Assembly: GCA_017534745.1 (NCBI GenBank)
Contig: JAFXVX010000021.1
Location: 1 to 64,000, forward strand
DNA from: Bacteroidales bacterium
GTDB taxonomy: Bacteria; Bacteroidota; Bacteroidia; Bacteroidales; UBA932
Reading direction: 5' to 3'
Length of the DNA: 64,000 bases
Shown here: positions 48,813 through 57,617 of the stretch, piece by piece
Position numbering within the stretch: the first letter of the stretch is position 1
Layout of the letters: each line of letters begins with the position of its first letter
The notes under the pieces: generated by a model
Databases searched by the model: none
Told to the model about the DNA's origin: nothing
What the model saw: the letters and a program-made list of their open reading frames with translations, nothing else
Program-made: the position numbers and the translations under genes

Positions 48813-50648
48813 ATGATTAAGGCCGGACGAATACTTTTCTTCCTGGCAGGGATTCTATTCTCTGCCAGCGTGTCCGCGGCTGTGCAGGACCATCCGCGTC
48901 TTTTCCTCCGCGAGGGCGGGGAGAAGGCCCTGAAAGCCAATATCGCAAAGGATGAAATCTGGACCCGAATGCACGAGGCCATCATCGAGGAATGCTCCGT
49001 CATCGACACCCTCCCTCTCTGCGAAAGAGTTATCAAGGGACCGCGTATGCACGCCGTCTCCTGCGAGGTTCTCCGCAGGGTGCTCTTCCTCAGTTACGCC
49101 TACAGGATGGAGGGTCTTGAAAAGTGCGCTGCGAGGGCGGAGAAGGAGCTTCTCCACGCCGCCGCCTTCGTCGATTGGAACCCTCCCCACTTCCTCGACG
49201 TCGCCGAGATGTCCACTGCTTTCGCCATTGGCTACGACTGGCTCTACGACTGGCTCCCCGAGGCGTCGAAGGACTCCATACGCATCAATCTGATTAAGAA
49301 GGGATTGGTCCCCGCCCTGGATCCTGCCAACGCCCACCGCTTCGTCCACACCAGCAACTGGGGCCAGGTCTGCAACGGCGGCATGGGCGTGGCGGCCCTC
49401 GCGCTCCTCAGCGAGGAGCCCGAGAAGGCGCAGGCCATCCTTGACCGCAGCCGCAAGAATATGCTCATCCCCATGGAGGCGGCCTATCCTCCGGAGGGCT
49501 GTTTCCCTGAAGGGTTCGGCTACTGGGCCTTCGGAACGCAGTACAACATCCTCTTCCTCGACGCTCTCTGGAGGTACTACGGCAGGGACGCCATCGACGA
49601 GTACCTCAAAGTCCCCGGCTTCATCGAATCCGGCAACTATTCCCAGCAGCTCATCACCCCTTCCCTCCAGACCTTCGGCTACTCCGACAACAGCACCCGC
49701 ATCTACCTCGAGCCCGCCGTGATGTGGTTCAACCTCATCAGGCCGGAGCCGAAGATGTACTGGTGGCAGAAGCCCCTTTTCGAGAAATTCGACGAGACCA
49801 AATCCTACGTCAAGACCATCAAGAACAGGCTTATCCCGTTCATGATAATCTGGGGCGCCGGGACCGGGCCCGAGCCGGCCGTGAACCTCGCCGCCCCGGA
49901 GCAGCCGGAGGGCAATTTCTACGCCGGCCATGGCCGCAACGACGTCTGCGTGATGCGCACCGGCTGGGGCCGCGACGACGCCTACCTCGGCTTCAAGTCC
50001 GGCCGCGCCCGCAACCCCCACGGCCACATGGACATCGGCTCGTTCTACTATGAATATAAAGGTGTCCGCTGGTCGCTTGACCTCGGCAGCGACGACTATA
50101 ACAAGGTCCAGGTCCACGGCGTCGGCCTCTTCGATATGTGGGCCGGCAGCGACCGATGGACCCAGCTGACAAAATACAACAACTTCGCGCATTCGACGAC
50201 TTACCCCGACGGCGTGTACCAGGATGTCAAAGCCCAGTGCTATATCAAGGACGACGAGGCGACGATGACGGTCTCGTCAGAGATAGCCGGGGTCTATCCC
50301 GGCAAGATGAAGAGCCTGGTGCGGACCGCCCATCTCGCCGGCCCTGCGGTGGAGGTCAAAGACCACATAGAAACTGAAGACAACCAGGTCGTTATGGTCT
50401 GGAATATGACGACTGAAGCCGTGAAGTTTGAGCGCAAGAAATCCCGTCTCGTGCTGACCGGCCCCGGAGGGGAGCAGCTCGAGATGCTGGTGTCCTCGAG
50501 GTTCCCGTTCACCGCGGAGCTGGTGTCCGCCAAGCCCGCCCATAAGTACGAAGGCCAGAATAATGGGATCAGTTTCCTCCGCCTCCGATACACCGTCCCG
50601 TCATGGACGGAATACAATTTCTCAGTAAAACTCAACCCTCTCTACTAG
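48813..50648 (+). CDS. Heparinase II/III-family polysaccharide lyase 1
   Basis: A 611-residue exported lyase (signal peptide to about SVSAA, residue 23). The N-terminal alpha/alpha toroid has DHPRLFLREGGEKALKAN, WNPPHFLDVAEMSTAFAIGY, DWLYDWLP and HTSNWGQVCNGGMGVAALAL. The heparinase II/III C-terminal sandwich has RNPHGHMDIGSFYYEYKGVR (about 405-424), WSLDLGSDDYN and KYNNFAHSTT, with the conserved His in HGH and the AHS His. The family cleaves uronate-containing glycans by beta-elimination. The exact PL family cannot be set by eye. Its stop overlaps the start of the second lyase gene. Confidence 0.85.
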   Translation: MIKAGRILFFLAGILFSASVSAAVQDHPRLFLREGGEKALKANIAKDEIWTRMHEAIIEECSVIDTLPLCERVIKGPRMHAVSCEVLRRVLFLSYAYRMEGLEKCAARAEKELLHAAAFVDWNPPHFLDVAEMSTAFAIGYDWLYDWLPEASKDSIRINLIKKGLVPALDPANAHRFVHTSNWGQVCNGGMGVAALALLSEEPEKAQAILDRSRKNMLIPMEAAYPPEGCFPEGFGYWAFGTQYNILFLDALWRYYGRDAIDEYLKVPGFIESGNYSQQLITPSLQTFGYSDNSTRIYLEPAVMWFNLIRPEPKMYWWQKPLFEKFDETKSYVKTIKNRLIPFMIIWGAGTGPEPAVNLAAPEQPEGNFYAGHGRNDVCVMRTGWGRDDAYLGFKSGRARNPHGHMDIGSFYYEYKGVRWSLDLGSDDYNKVQVHGVGLFDMWAGSDRWTQLTKYNNFAHSTTYPDGVYQDVKAQCYIKDDEATMTVSSEIAGVYPGKMKSLVRTAHLAGPAVEVKDHIETEDNQVVMVWNMTTEAVKFERKKSRLVLTGPGGEQLEMLVSSRFPFTAELVSAKPAHKYEGQNNGISFLRLRYTVPSWTEYNFSVKLNPLY

Positions 50649-52552
50649 TGCGACTGCTCTCTGTCATACTGCCTCTTCTTCTGACGCTTCAGGCGCTGGC
50701 TCTTCCCCAGCACCCGAGGCTTTTCCTGCAGAAGGGAGAGGAACAGAAGCTGATGGGGAACATCAGCGCTGACGCGCGCTGGCAGAAGGTCCACGACGTG
50801 ATCCTCGCAGAGAGCGACGAGATTGCGAAGGGCCCGGCCCTCGAGTTCAAACTGAACGCCCGCAAGGAGATGCACCAGATCGGCTGCGAGGCCGTCCGCA
50901 GGATGCTCTTCCTCTCCTATTCGTGGAGGATGACAGGGGAGAAACGGTATCTGCTTGCCGCCGAGGCCCTTGCCCGCGACATCTGTGCCCTCAAGAACTG
51001 GAACCCTTACCACTTCCTCGACGTGGCGGAGATCACCGTCGCCGCGTCCATTGCCTACGACTGGCTCTACGACGCCCTTCCAGCGGACCTTCGCACCTCC
51101 CTGATGGAAAGCATCAGGGACAAGGCGCTCGTCACTTCCGAGACCGGAGGCGCCGGCAATCCGGAGTACAATCTACGCTGGATGGACATGACAAGCAACT
51201 GGAGCCAGATCTGTCACGGCAGCATGGCCATCGGGGCCATCGCCATATATGAAGATGCGACCGAGACCTGCGACAAGATCCTCGCTCGTTCGCGCGATAA
51301 GATGAGCATCCCGATGGAGGCGGAATACCGCCCCGACGGCGCCTATTCCCAGGGCATCGGCTACTGGGGCTACGGCACTATGCTCAATACGATGTATCTG
51401 GACGCCATGGAGACGAATTTCGGTCCCTCAAGCGTCTCGATGCTCGAAGCCATCCCCGGTTTTATGCAGACGGGAAAATACTTCTCCGAACTCCTCACCA
51501 ACACCCAGCAGTCCTTCTCCTTCAGCGACAACAGCACCGGGGATAATCTTCCGGAGCACTGCATTTTCTGGTTCTACAGGAAGACGGGAGACCCGACTCT
51601 TCTCTATCACCAGAAGGCGATGCTGGACCGCTGGACGGACGACCCTTCGTTCGTCCACGGCTCGTACGCCCGCCACGATCCGCTGATGCTCGTCTGGGGC
51701 GCCGGCACCGTGGAGCACCCCTGCGCCGACTTCGCCTCGGCGAAGCAGCCGGAGGAGCTCTTCTACATCGTCCGCGGCCTCAACCCGATCTGCACGATGC
51801 GCTCCGGCTGGACCGCCGACGACATCTGGCTCGGCTTCAAGGCCGGCAACCCCAGTTGCCCCCACGGCCACATGGATGTCGGCGAATTCATGCTCGAGCA
51901 GGGCGGCGTCCGCTGGGCCGAGGACCTCGGCAGCGACGGCTACAGCGCCTTCGTCAGCCTCGGCAAGGGTTCGCTTTTCAACATGAAGCCGGACGCCCTC
52001 CGCTGGAACGACCTTCTCCGTTACAATAATTTCAGCCATAACACGCTGACTGTCAACAACCAGTTCCAGAATCTCGAGACCAAGTCGGAGTTCTGCGACT
52101 CCGGCGCGGACAGGGATAACATGTATGCCGTGGCGGACCTCACCCCGACCTACGCAGGCGTTCTCGAGTCGGTAAAAAGGAGGGTATCGCTGCTTGACGG
52201 CAAATGCGTGGTGGTCGAGGACACCCTCAAGGCGCGCTCCTTCCGGGACGCGTCCGTGGTCTGGAACCTCACGACCCGTTCCGACGGCTTCACCTTCGAC
52301 AAGAAGTCAGGGATCATAACCCTAACGGCCAAGAATCCCGCCGGAGAGCTTAAGACGCTCCGCCTCAAAGTAACCCTCGGCGACAAGGCCGCCAGCCCCG
52401 CCGGCTTCAAGGTCCTGCGCACCGCCGTCGATAATGAATTCTATTACCCCAACATGGAAAAGCCGGCCCACGGCTGCTATTTCGTGAGGATAAAATACAC
52501 CGTTAAAAAAGGAATGTCGCAGACAATGCGAGTTGAAATGCAACCTGAATAA
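50648..52552 (+). CDS. Heparinase II/III-family polysaccharide lyase 2
   Basis: A 634-residue exported lyase, paralogous to its upstream neighbour along the whole length: QHPRLFLQKGEEQKLMGNIS, WNPYHFLDVAEITVAASIAY, TSNWSQICHGSMAIGAIAI, FSFSDNSTGD, PHGHMDVGEFMLEQGGVRW and RYNNFSHNTLTVNN. The GTG at 50648, overlapping the previous TAG, begins a good signal peptide (VRLLSVILPLLLTLQALA). An ATG at 50603 would put 15 polar residues before it and overlap the neighbour by 46 bp, so I prefer the GTG. The two lyases diverge enough to suggest different bond or chain-end preferences. Confidence 0.83.
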   Translation: MRLLSVILPLLLTLQALALPQHPRLFLQKGEEQKLMGNISADARWQKVHDVILAESDEIAKGPALEFKLNARKEMHQIGCEAVRRMLFLSYSWRMTGEKRYLLAAEALARDICALKNWNPYHFLDVAEITVAASIAYDWLYDALPADLRTSLMESIRDKALVTSETGGAGNPEYNLRWMDMTSNWSQICHGSMAIGAIAIYEDATETCDKILARSRDKMSIPMEAEYRPDGAYSQGIGYWGYGTMLNTMYLDAMETNFGPSSVSMLEAIPGFMQTGKYFSELLTNTQQSFSFSDNSTGDNLPEHCIFWFYRKTGDPTLLYHQKAMLDRWTDDPSFVHGSYARHDPLMLVWGAGTVEHPCADFASAKQPEELFYIVRGLNPICTMRSGWTADDIWLGFKAGNPSCPHGHMDVGEFMLEQGGVRWAEDLGSDGYSAFVSLGKGSLFNMKPDALRWNDLLRYNNFSHNTLTVNNQFQNLETKSEFCDSGADRDNMYAVADLTPTYAGVLESVKRRVSLLDGKCVVVEDTLKARSFRDASVVWNLTTRSDGFTFDKKSGIITLTAKNPAGELKTLRLKVTLGDKAASPAGFKVLRTAVDNEFYYPNMEKPAHGCYFVRIKYTVKKGMSQTMRVEMQPE

Positions 52553-52575
52553 ATCAACAATAAACCACTCATATT

Positions 52576-52707
52576 ATGAAAAAAGAACTGTATCTGCCAC
52601 CCGAGACAAGGGTGAAGGAACTGTCCCTGAGAGCTGGGATTCTCGAAATCTCGAACAATCAGGCGACAATCGAAGACTATGAATTCGAAGATCTTGACAG
52701 AGTTTAA
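52576..52707 (+). CDS. 43-residue leader protein before fimbrillin/BACON lipoprotein
   Basis: A small ORF beginning MKKELYLPPETRV and ending DYEFEDLDRV. It has no signal peptide. It shares the layout of the 46-residue ORF at 16507: LY-x-PP-xx-RV first and DYE-(F/Y)-xx-LD last, and each stands directly before a surface-protein gene. The stop lies 19 bp before the next ATG. The function is unknown; a conserved leader or small regulatory protein is possible. Confidence 0.6.
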   Translation: MKKELYLPPETRVKELSLRAGILEISNNQATIEDYEFEDLDRV

Positions 52708-52726
52708 CCGCAAACAGAAAGTAGTT

Positions 52727-54853
52727 ATGAAAAAGTATTTCAGCATCGCGATTGCGACCCTTCTGCTTTGCGGATGTGCAAAGCAGATTGAGGGCCCCGA
52801 AAACAACATCCCGGCCCCTAAGACTGACGGCATTACCTTTGTCGCCGGATTCACCAAAGTGACGACCGCCGCAGGTGTCAACACCTGGGAGGCGGATGAC
52901 AACATCTCGATATTCAGCGCGGCTAACGGCGCCGATCCCGGTGTTGCCATTGACTCTAACCTTGAATATAAGACGGACGCTGCCGGCGCGAGCGCGGCCT
53001 TCACCGCCGTGGGCGACCCCGCCCACGCGACCGACAAGTACTTCGCGTATCACCCCTATTCACCCGCTTATGCGTCCAAATTGAACGCTGATGCGAATAT
53101 AGGCTTCTCCGGCGTGGCAGCCAGTGCCCCCGTCACTGACTACCGCTTTATGCCTATTATGGTCAACGGTAGCGCCGTTTTCACCTTTGATCCTGCAACC
53201 GGAGAGTCCACCAGCAGCTCGACTCCGAAGTATTACTATGCGCAGGCCGACGCCCCTGCAAATGAAGAGGATCCTGTCGTCCTGAATTTCAAGCCGGTAC
53301 TTCCCATCCTCGAACTTGACCTCTATGGCCGGGGCACCCTCAAAGAGGTGGACATTTCCTTCACCGATCCTGCCACGGATGTTTTCAGCGACTACAACTG
53401 GCTGACGGCGAAGGGTGTTTTCAACACCTCCACCGGAGTCATGACGATGACCAATCACTCAAACGCCTATTCTACAATCAAGGTAACGGTCAAAGAAGAG
53501 TCCAAGGACTACATCACACTTCTCGGGGAGACCCCTATGAAGATGCAGGTCATCGTAGGACCGTTCACCATCCAGAAGGGCCTCACGCTTAAATTCATCG
53601 ACAAGGACGGCAAGACCTTCTCCAAAGCCATCTGGGCTGACGGAGTCAAGAGCTCGATCGCCAGCGACGGCTCGATGAAGCACATCCGCCAGGGCATCAA
53701 TGTGCCTTACATCGCTGCCTCGGCCCCTTCTGTCGCCGAATTCGCCGCCGAAGGCGGAACGAGTGAGGCCGTTACAATCAGCACATATTCCGCCTGGAGC
53801 GTCAAGAGCAAGCCGGAGTGGATTACCGTCAGTCCTGCCAGCGGCACGGGCAACACTTCCGTCACCTTTACCGCTGCCGCAAACAGCGGCGACGCCCGCA
53901 ACGGCGATGTCGTGTTCCAGACCGCCGAAGGCAACGAATGCTCCGTCGCAGTCTCCCAGGCCAGGGTCGAGATTGTCTCTGCCGGATACTACAGCGTTGA
54001 CGTGTCGGCTATTACATTTGCCGACTCCTATATCTATGATGTTAAGAATTCAAGCAATATCCTGATCGCCCGTATTACCAAGGAGTATCTCGGCGCCACG
54101 CAGAACGTTCAGGTCCGGGCGGCATACCCCATTCTTGCCTCCGGCGAGCCGGATTATGCTCACGGACTTGTCCTTGACGACGGCGGTACCGTGAACGCCT
54201 GGACTATGAATCCTACTGCGGTTACGTATGCCGAAGGCGGTCCCGGCACTATTTCGACTATCTGGGTAAAGGACGACGGCTCTGATATCCTTACTTCCCA
54301 GCCTTCGGGTGATATTTCGGTGGCATCTGTATCTCCGTATGTCCTCCCGTCGCCTTCCGGACAGAACCATGCCCTCGTCAAGATCGGCAGTCAGATATGG
54401 ACGGCAGAAGGATACAAGACAACTAAGTTTACGAACGGGAATCCGATTACTCAAATTCAGCCATCTGATGGCGCACAGGGAACGGCTGCGCTTATAGTCA
54501 GCGGTGATATTTATCTGTATAATGCCCATGCAATTTCAAGTACAAGTGGATTTGCTCCGAACGGATGGGGACTTCCATCAAACGACCAATGGACATCCGA
54601 TTTGGGTGGTTTCCTTGGCGGAACTTCCACGTATGCCAATATGGCGGTCGCTAAGGCTCAGTTGTTCAGTAGGACTACCTGGAAACTGAATGGGAAAGCA
54701 TTAAAAGACCTTGGCTATTACAATACCTGGGGTAATGCGGCCGTAAGCACTTCTAAGTGGAATATGCTTATGTGCCAAAGCGGTACAGCGCCTAGCGTAA
54801 ATACAAGTCAGGCTTATACCGCAATGTTCGAGGTACGACTCGTTAAGCAATAA
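52727..54853 (+). CDS. Fimbrillin-like lipoprotein with BACON domain, probable glycan-binding surface protein
   Basis: A 708-residue predicted lipoprotein (LLLCGC, Cys about 17). A fimbrillin-like region (about 30-320) has GITFVAGFTKV, WEADDNISIFSA, KYFAYHPYSP and LNFKPVLPILELDLYGRGTL. A BACON domain follows (about 330-405): SVAEFAAEGGTSEAVTISTY, then WITVSPASGTGNTSVTFTA. The C-terminal part (about 520-708) resembles a FISUMP-like fold (HALVKIGSQIWTAEGYKTTK, ATFEVRLV-type end FEVRLVKQ). BACON domains bind glycan or mucin in some loci. It occupies the SusE/SusF place of the locus. I chose the ATG at 52727 because it starts the signal peptide. Confidence 0.72.
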   Translation: MKKYFSIAIATLLLCGCAKQIEGPENNIPAPKTDGITFVAGFTKVTTAAGVNTWEADDNISIFSAANGADPGVAIDSNLEYKTDAAGASAAFTAVGDPAHATDKYFAYHPYSPAYASKLNADANIGFSGVAASAPVTDYRFMPIMVNGSAVFTFDPATGESTSSSTPKYYYAQADAPANEEDPVVLNFKPVLPILELDLYGRGTLKEVDISFTDPATDVFSDYNWLTAKGVFNTSTGVMTMTNHSNAYSTIKVTVKEESKDYITLLGETPMKMQVIVGPFTIQKGLTLKFIDKDGKTFSKAIWADGVKSSIASDGSMKHIRQGINVPYIAASAPSVAEFAAEGGTSEAVTISTYSAWSVKSKPEWITVSPASGTGNTSVTFTAAANSGDARNGDVVFQTAEGNECSVAVSQARVEIVSAGYYSVDVSAITFADSYIYDVKNSSNILIARITKEYLGATQNVQVRAAYPILASGEPDYAHGLVLDDGGTVNAWTMNPTAVTYAEGGPGTISTIWVKDDGSDILTSQPSGDISVASVSPYVLPSPSGQNHALVKIGSQIWTAEGYKTTKFTNGNPITQIQPSDGAQGTAALIVSGDIYLYNAHAISSTSGFAPNGWGLPSNDQWTSDLGGFLGGTSTYANMAVAKAQLFSRTTWKLNGKALKDLGYYNTWGNAAVSTSKWNMLMCQSGTAPSVNTSQAYTAMFEVRLVKQ

Positions 54854-55305
54854 TGCAGTCGCGTTGGCTTCATGTGGCCGCGGTGGCGGCGATGCTTCTC
54901 CCGGGGTGTCTGAATGAGACATTCCGGGAGGGGGAGCCGCGCCTTGAGTTCGACAGGGAGGAGACATCCGTGCGCGCCAAGGGCGGTGACGGCTTCGTGA
55001 GGGACACGTTCTACGTGTCGTCGAACCGGAGCTGGAGCGCTGCTGTCGCGGACGTGGAAGCCGACTGGCTTTCCGTCGCGACCGGCGGCTTCGAGAATCC
55101 CGCCGGGGTGCTCAAGACGGCTCCGCTCGTGGTCGTTTGCAAGGACAATCCGAGTGAGGAGGAGCGTACTTCCGAAGTGGTGATTTTCGTCTCCGGCCTG
55201 CAAAAGACCGTCAGCGTTCGCCAGAGAGGAGTGCGAATGATTGATGAACTCGAAGGAAGCGGTATAGATCCTTTTGTGTATGAAGACTATGGGCAGATTT
55301 ATTAA
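54853..55305 (+). CDS. Small BACON-like lipoprotein
   Basis: A 150-residue predicted lipoprotein (MLLPGC, Cys about 19). One BACON-like sandwich fills the mature part: LEFDREETSVRAKGGDG, FYVSSNRSWSAAVADVEADW, LVVVCKDNPSEEERTSEVVI and KTVSVRQRG. Its ATG overlaps the previous stop (TAATG), and its end overlaps the next gene by 26 bp. The tight packing with a SusC-like gene that lacks its own SusD suggests the two products form a small surface unit. Confidence 0.68.
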   Translation: MQSRWLHVAAVAAMLLPGCLNETFREGEPRLEFDREETSVRAKGGDGFVRDTFYVSSNRSWSAAVADVEADWLSVATGGFENPAGVLKTAPLVVVCKDNPSEEERTSEVVIFVSGLQKTVSVRQRGVRMIDELEGSGIDPFVYEDYGQIY

Positions 55306-57616
55306 AACTGCGCTTCCGCTTCTTGTGGCAGTGCTGTCTGCCCTGCCTTCAGCGGCCCAGGAGCCGTTCAATGCCGCGACCCTGCTGCCAGGGAGTACAT
55401 CGTCCGTGCTGGTCAGTCCCGTGACCGGAAGCGCGGGCGAGGAACTCTCCGTGCTCATCCGGGGCGGCAGCGGCATCCGCGGCGCTTCGCAGCCCCTTTG
55501 GATTGTCGATGGGGTGGAGATAAATCCTTATGTCAACTTCCTCAATATCTATGATATAGAGGATATTAAGGTTGTCAAAAACCTCTATGAGACAGGGAAG
55601 TACGGTAACAGGGGAGCCGACGGGGTCGTCATCGTGACGACCGCAATCGGAAGCGGCGAAGACAAGTTCAGCATACGGTGGAATTCGGATCTCGGCCTGA
55701 CCTTCCCGATTAATAAGGTCGCCGGCGCTGCGCCCGGATTCAATCACAACCACTACCTTTCACTGATCGGGACGACCAGCCGCGCCGAATACGGCGTGTC
55801 CGGATGGTTCCGCCAGACGGACGGTGTGGAGCCCCACAACAACGGGCTTGCCGGCGGCGTCCGCACCCGTTTCGAGATGAGGGCCAACAAGGTCTTGTCA
55901 TTCGGGATGAACTCCGCCTTTGTGATGGGGCGGAATAATATGGCGGCCTGCGACGAGCCTTTCGGCAGCGGCAGCCTTACCCTCCTGCAGCGCAATCCGG
56001 ACTTTTTCCCGGATCAGAGCATCGACGGGTGGAAAAATGACTACGACAACGAGACGCAGGACAAGCGTTTCGTGAGTGACCTGCTCCTCCAGACCAATAT
56101 AGGCAAGTTTGTGAAAATCAGGCTCAATTTCGGCTTTGATTTCCGCAATTCGAACAATCTCCTATGGTACGGGGAGGGTACACCGATCGGTCGCGAGGAG
56201 AACGGCCGCTCGACAATTGAAGGCGACACGGACTTCGCCTACAATGCCGACCTGACCTGCACCTTCAGGCGTTATTTCAAGGAAAAACACAAGGTGAGCA
56301 TCGACGCCGCCGTTGACGTACGCGGGAAAGACACCAAGCGCGGCTACATGAGCGGCAGCGACTTCTTCACCCACTCGCTGAGGGCGAGAGGCCTCAACCT
56401 TTACAACAGCGATCCGTCGGTCAGGAAGTTCCAGTACACGTACCTCTCGTACGGAGCCCGCCTCCAGGCCGGCTATGAATACGCCGGGATGGCCGGGGTG
56501 AACGCGATGCTCCGCCTGGACCACACTCCGAGGTATGAGAGCCTCCCGCGCCTCTACAAGAACTTCGACGGCTGGTTCGACGCAGCGAAACTTATTCCCG
56601 GAGACGGAAAGATTGTCTCCGCCTTGAAGCTCAGCGCATCTTACGGCGAGGCTGGGAGGGAGATGAACCTTCCGTATGCCGGCTACGGGGACTTCCTCAC
56701 GGGAGAATACCCTGCGGTGCCGGACAATCTTCAGATGTTCTACGAAGGGTTCTGGCGCCTGCGTACCCGCGAGATTACGGCGGGCCTGGAACTCGGTTTC
56801 CTCAACGACCGCATCCGCATTGCCGCCTGCTATTTCGACAGGGCGACTGATGACAATTTCAATTCCTACTGCTTCGGGCAGAAGGATGGATACTACTGGA
56901 GAAGAGCCCCGAGGCAGGATCAGTTCGAGCGCAGCGCAAGGACCCTTATGCGCGGCATCGAGGGCGAAATCAGCGGAGTCATCCTAAAGGGTGAGGGCTA
57001 CCGTTGGGACGCCTTTGCAGACATTTCCTACAATGTTTCCCAGATAAGTTCCATCGGGGACGAGGACCTTCCGGGAGCCGAAATCGGGAGCGGCCTTATA
57101 GCCACCGCCAATGCTCTCGGCTATCCCGCGGCTTCGTTCTACGGCCATAGGACTGACGAAAACGGCGACCCAGTGGATGTCACGGGGGACGGCATCGTCA
57201 ACCGTTTCGACCGCGAGGTCATCGGTAATCCCCATCCCAGGTTCTATGGGAATTTTGGGACATCCTTCCTCTATAAAGGGTTCTCTCTGTCGGTTCTCGC
57301 CAGCTGGGCTGCCGGCTTTGAAGTACTGGACCTGAACAAACTGCTCTTCAAAGGCGGCCCCGATTTCACGGTAACAGACCGCTATGTCGGCAAGGGCGAT
57401 TACCTTCGACTTTCGAAGGTCCGCGCGGCCTATGACATTCCGCTCAAAAAGCAGACTGTCGTAAAATCAGTGGCTGTGTCGCTGACTGGCTATGACCTTA
57501 TTTACTGGAGAGCATTCCCGCGCTGGAATCCGGCAGTTCTTGGCGTTAATTACGACGTCTGCCCGACTTCGGCCGCGATGCTCCTTGGCGTGTCACTAAC
57601 TTTTGGGAGGAAATGA
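55280..57616 (+). CDS. Short SusC-like TonB-dependent receptor
   Basis: A 778-residue outer-membrane receptor. The signal peptide (to about SAAQ) leads directly into a plug: LSVLIRGGSGIRGASQPLWI, VDGVEINPYVNF, IEDIKVVKNLYETGKYGNRG and ADGVVIVTT (about 58-118). There is no carboxypeptidase-regulatory domain and no obvious TonB box such as VVVGYG. A barrel with many aromatic residues follows, ending VSLTFGRK. SusC members are usually near 1000 residues. It may need a partner for TonB contact or be a reduced receptor. ATGs at 55280 and 55289 are both possible starts. Confidence 0.8.
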   Translation: MKTMGRFIKTALPLLVAVLSALPSAAQEPFNAATLLPGSTSSVLVSPVTGSAGEELSVLIRGGSGIRGASQPLWIVDGVEINPYVNFLNIYDIEDIKVVKNLYETGKYGNRGADGVVIVTTAIGSGEDKFSIRWNSDLGLTFPINKVAGAAPGFNHNHYLSLIGTTSRAEYGVSGWFRQTDGVEPHNNGLAGGVRTRFEMRANKVLSFGMNSAFVMGRNNMAACDEPFGSGSLTLLQRNPDFFPDQSIDGWKNDYDNETQDKRFVSDLLLQTNIGKFVKIRLNFGFDFRNSNNLLWYGEGTPIGREENGRSTIEGDTDFAYNADLTCTFRRYFKEKHKVSIDAAVDVRGKDTKRGYMSGSDFFTHSLRARGLNLYNSDPSVRKFQYTYLSYGARLQAGYEYAGMAGVNAMLRLDHTPRYESLPRLYKNFDGWFDAAKLIPGDGKIVSALKLSASYGEAGREMNLPYAGYGDFLTGEYPAVPDNLQMFYEGFWRLRTREITAGLELGFLNDRIRIAACYFDRATDDNFNSYCFGQKDGYYWRRAPRQDQFERSARTLMRGIEGEISGVILKGEGYRWDAFADISYNVSQISSIGDEDLPGAEIGSGLIATANALGYPAASFYGHRTDENGDPVDVTGDGIVNRFDREVIGNPHPRFYGNFGTSFLYKGFSLSVLASWAAGFEVLDLNKLLFKGGPDFTVTDRYVGKGDYLRLSKVRAAYDIPLKKQTVVKSVAVSLTGYDLIYWRAFPRWNPAVLGVNYDVCPTSAAMLLGVSLTFGRK

Positions 57617-57617
57617 T

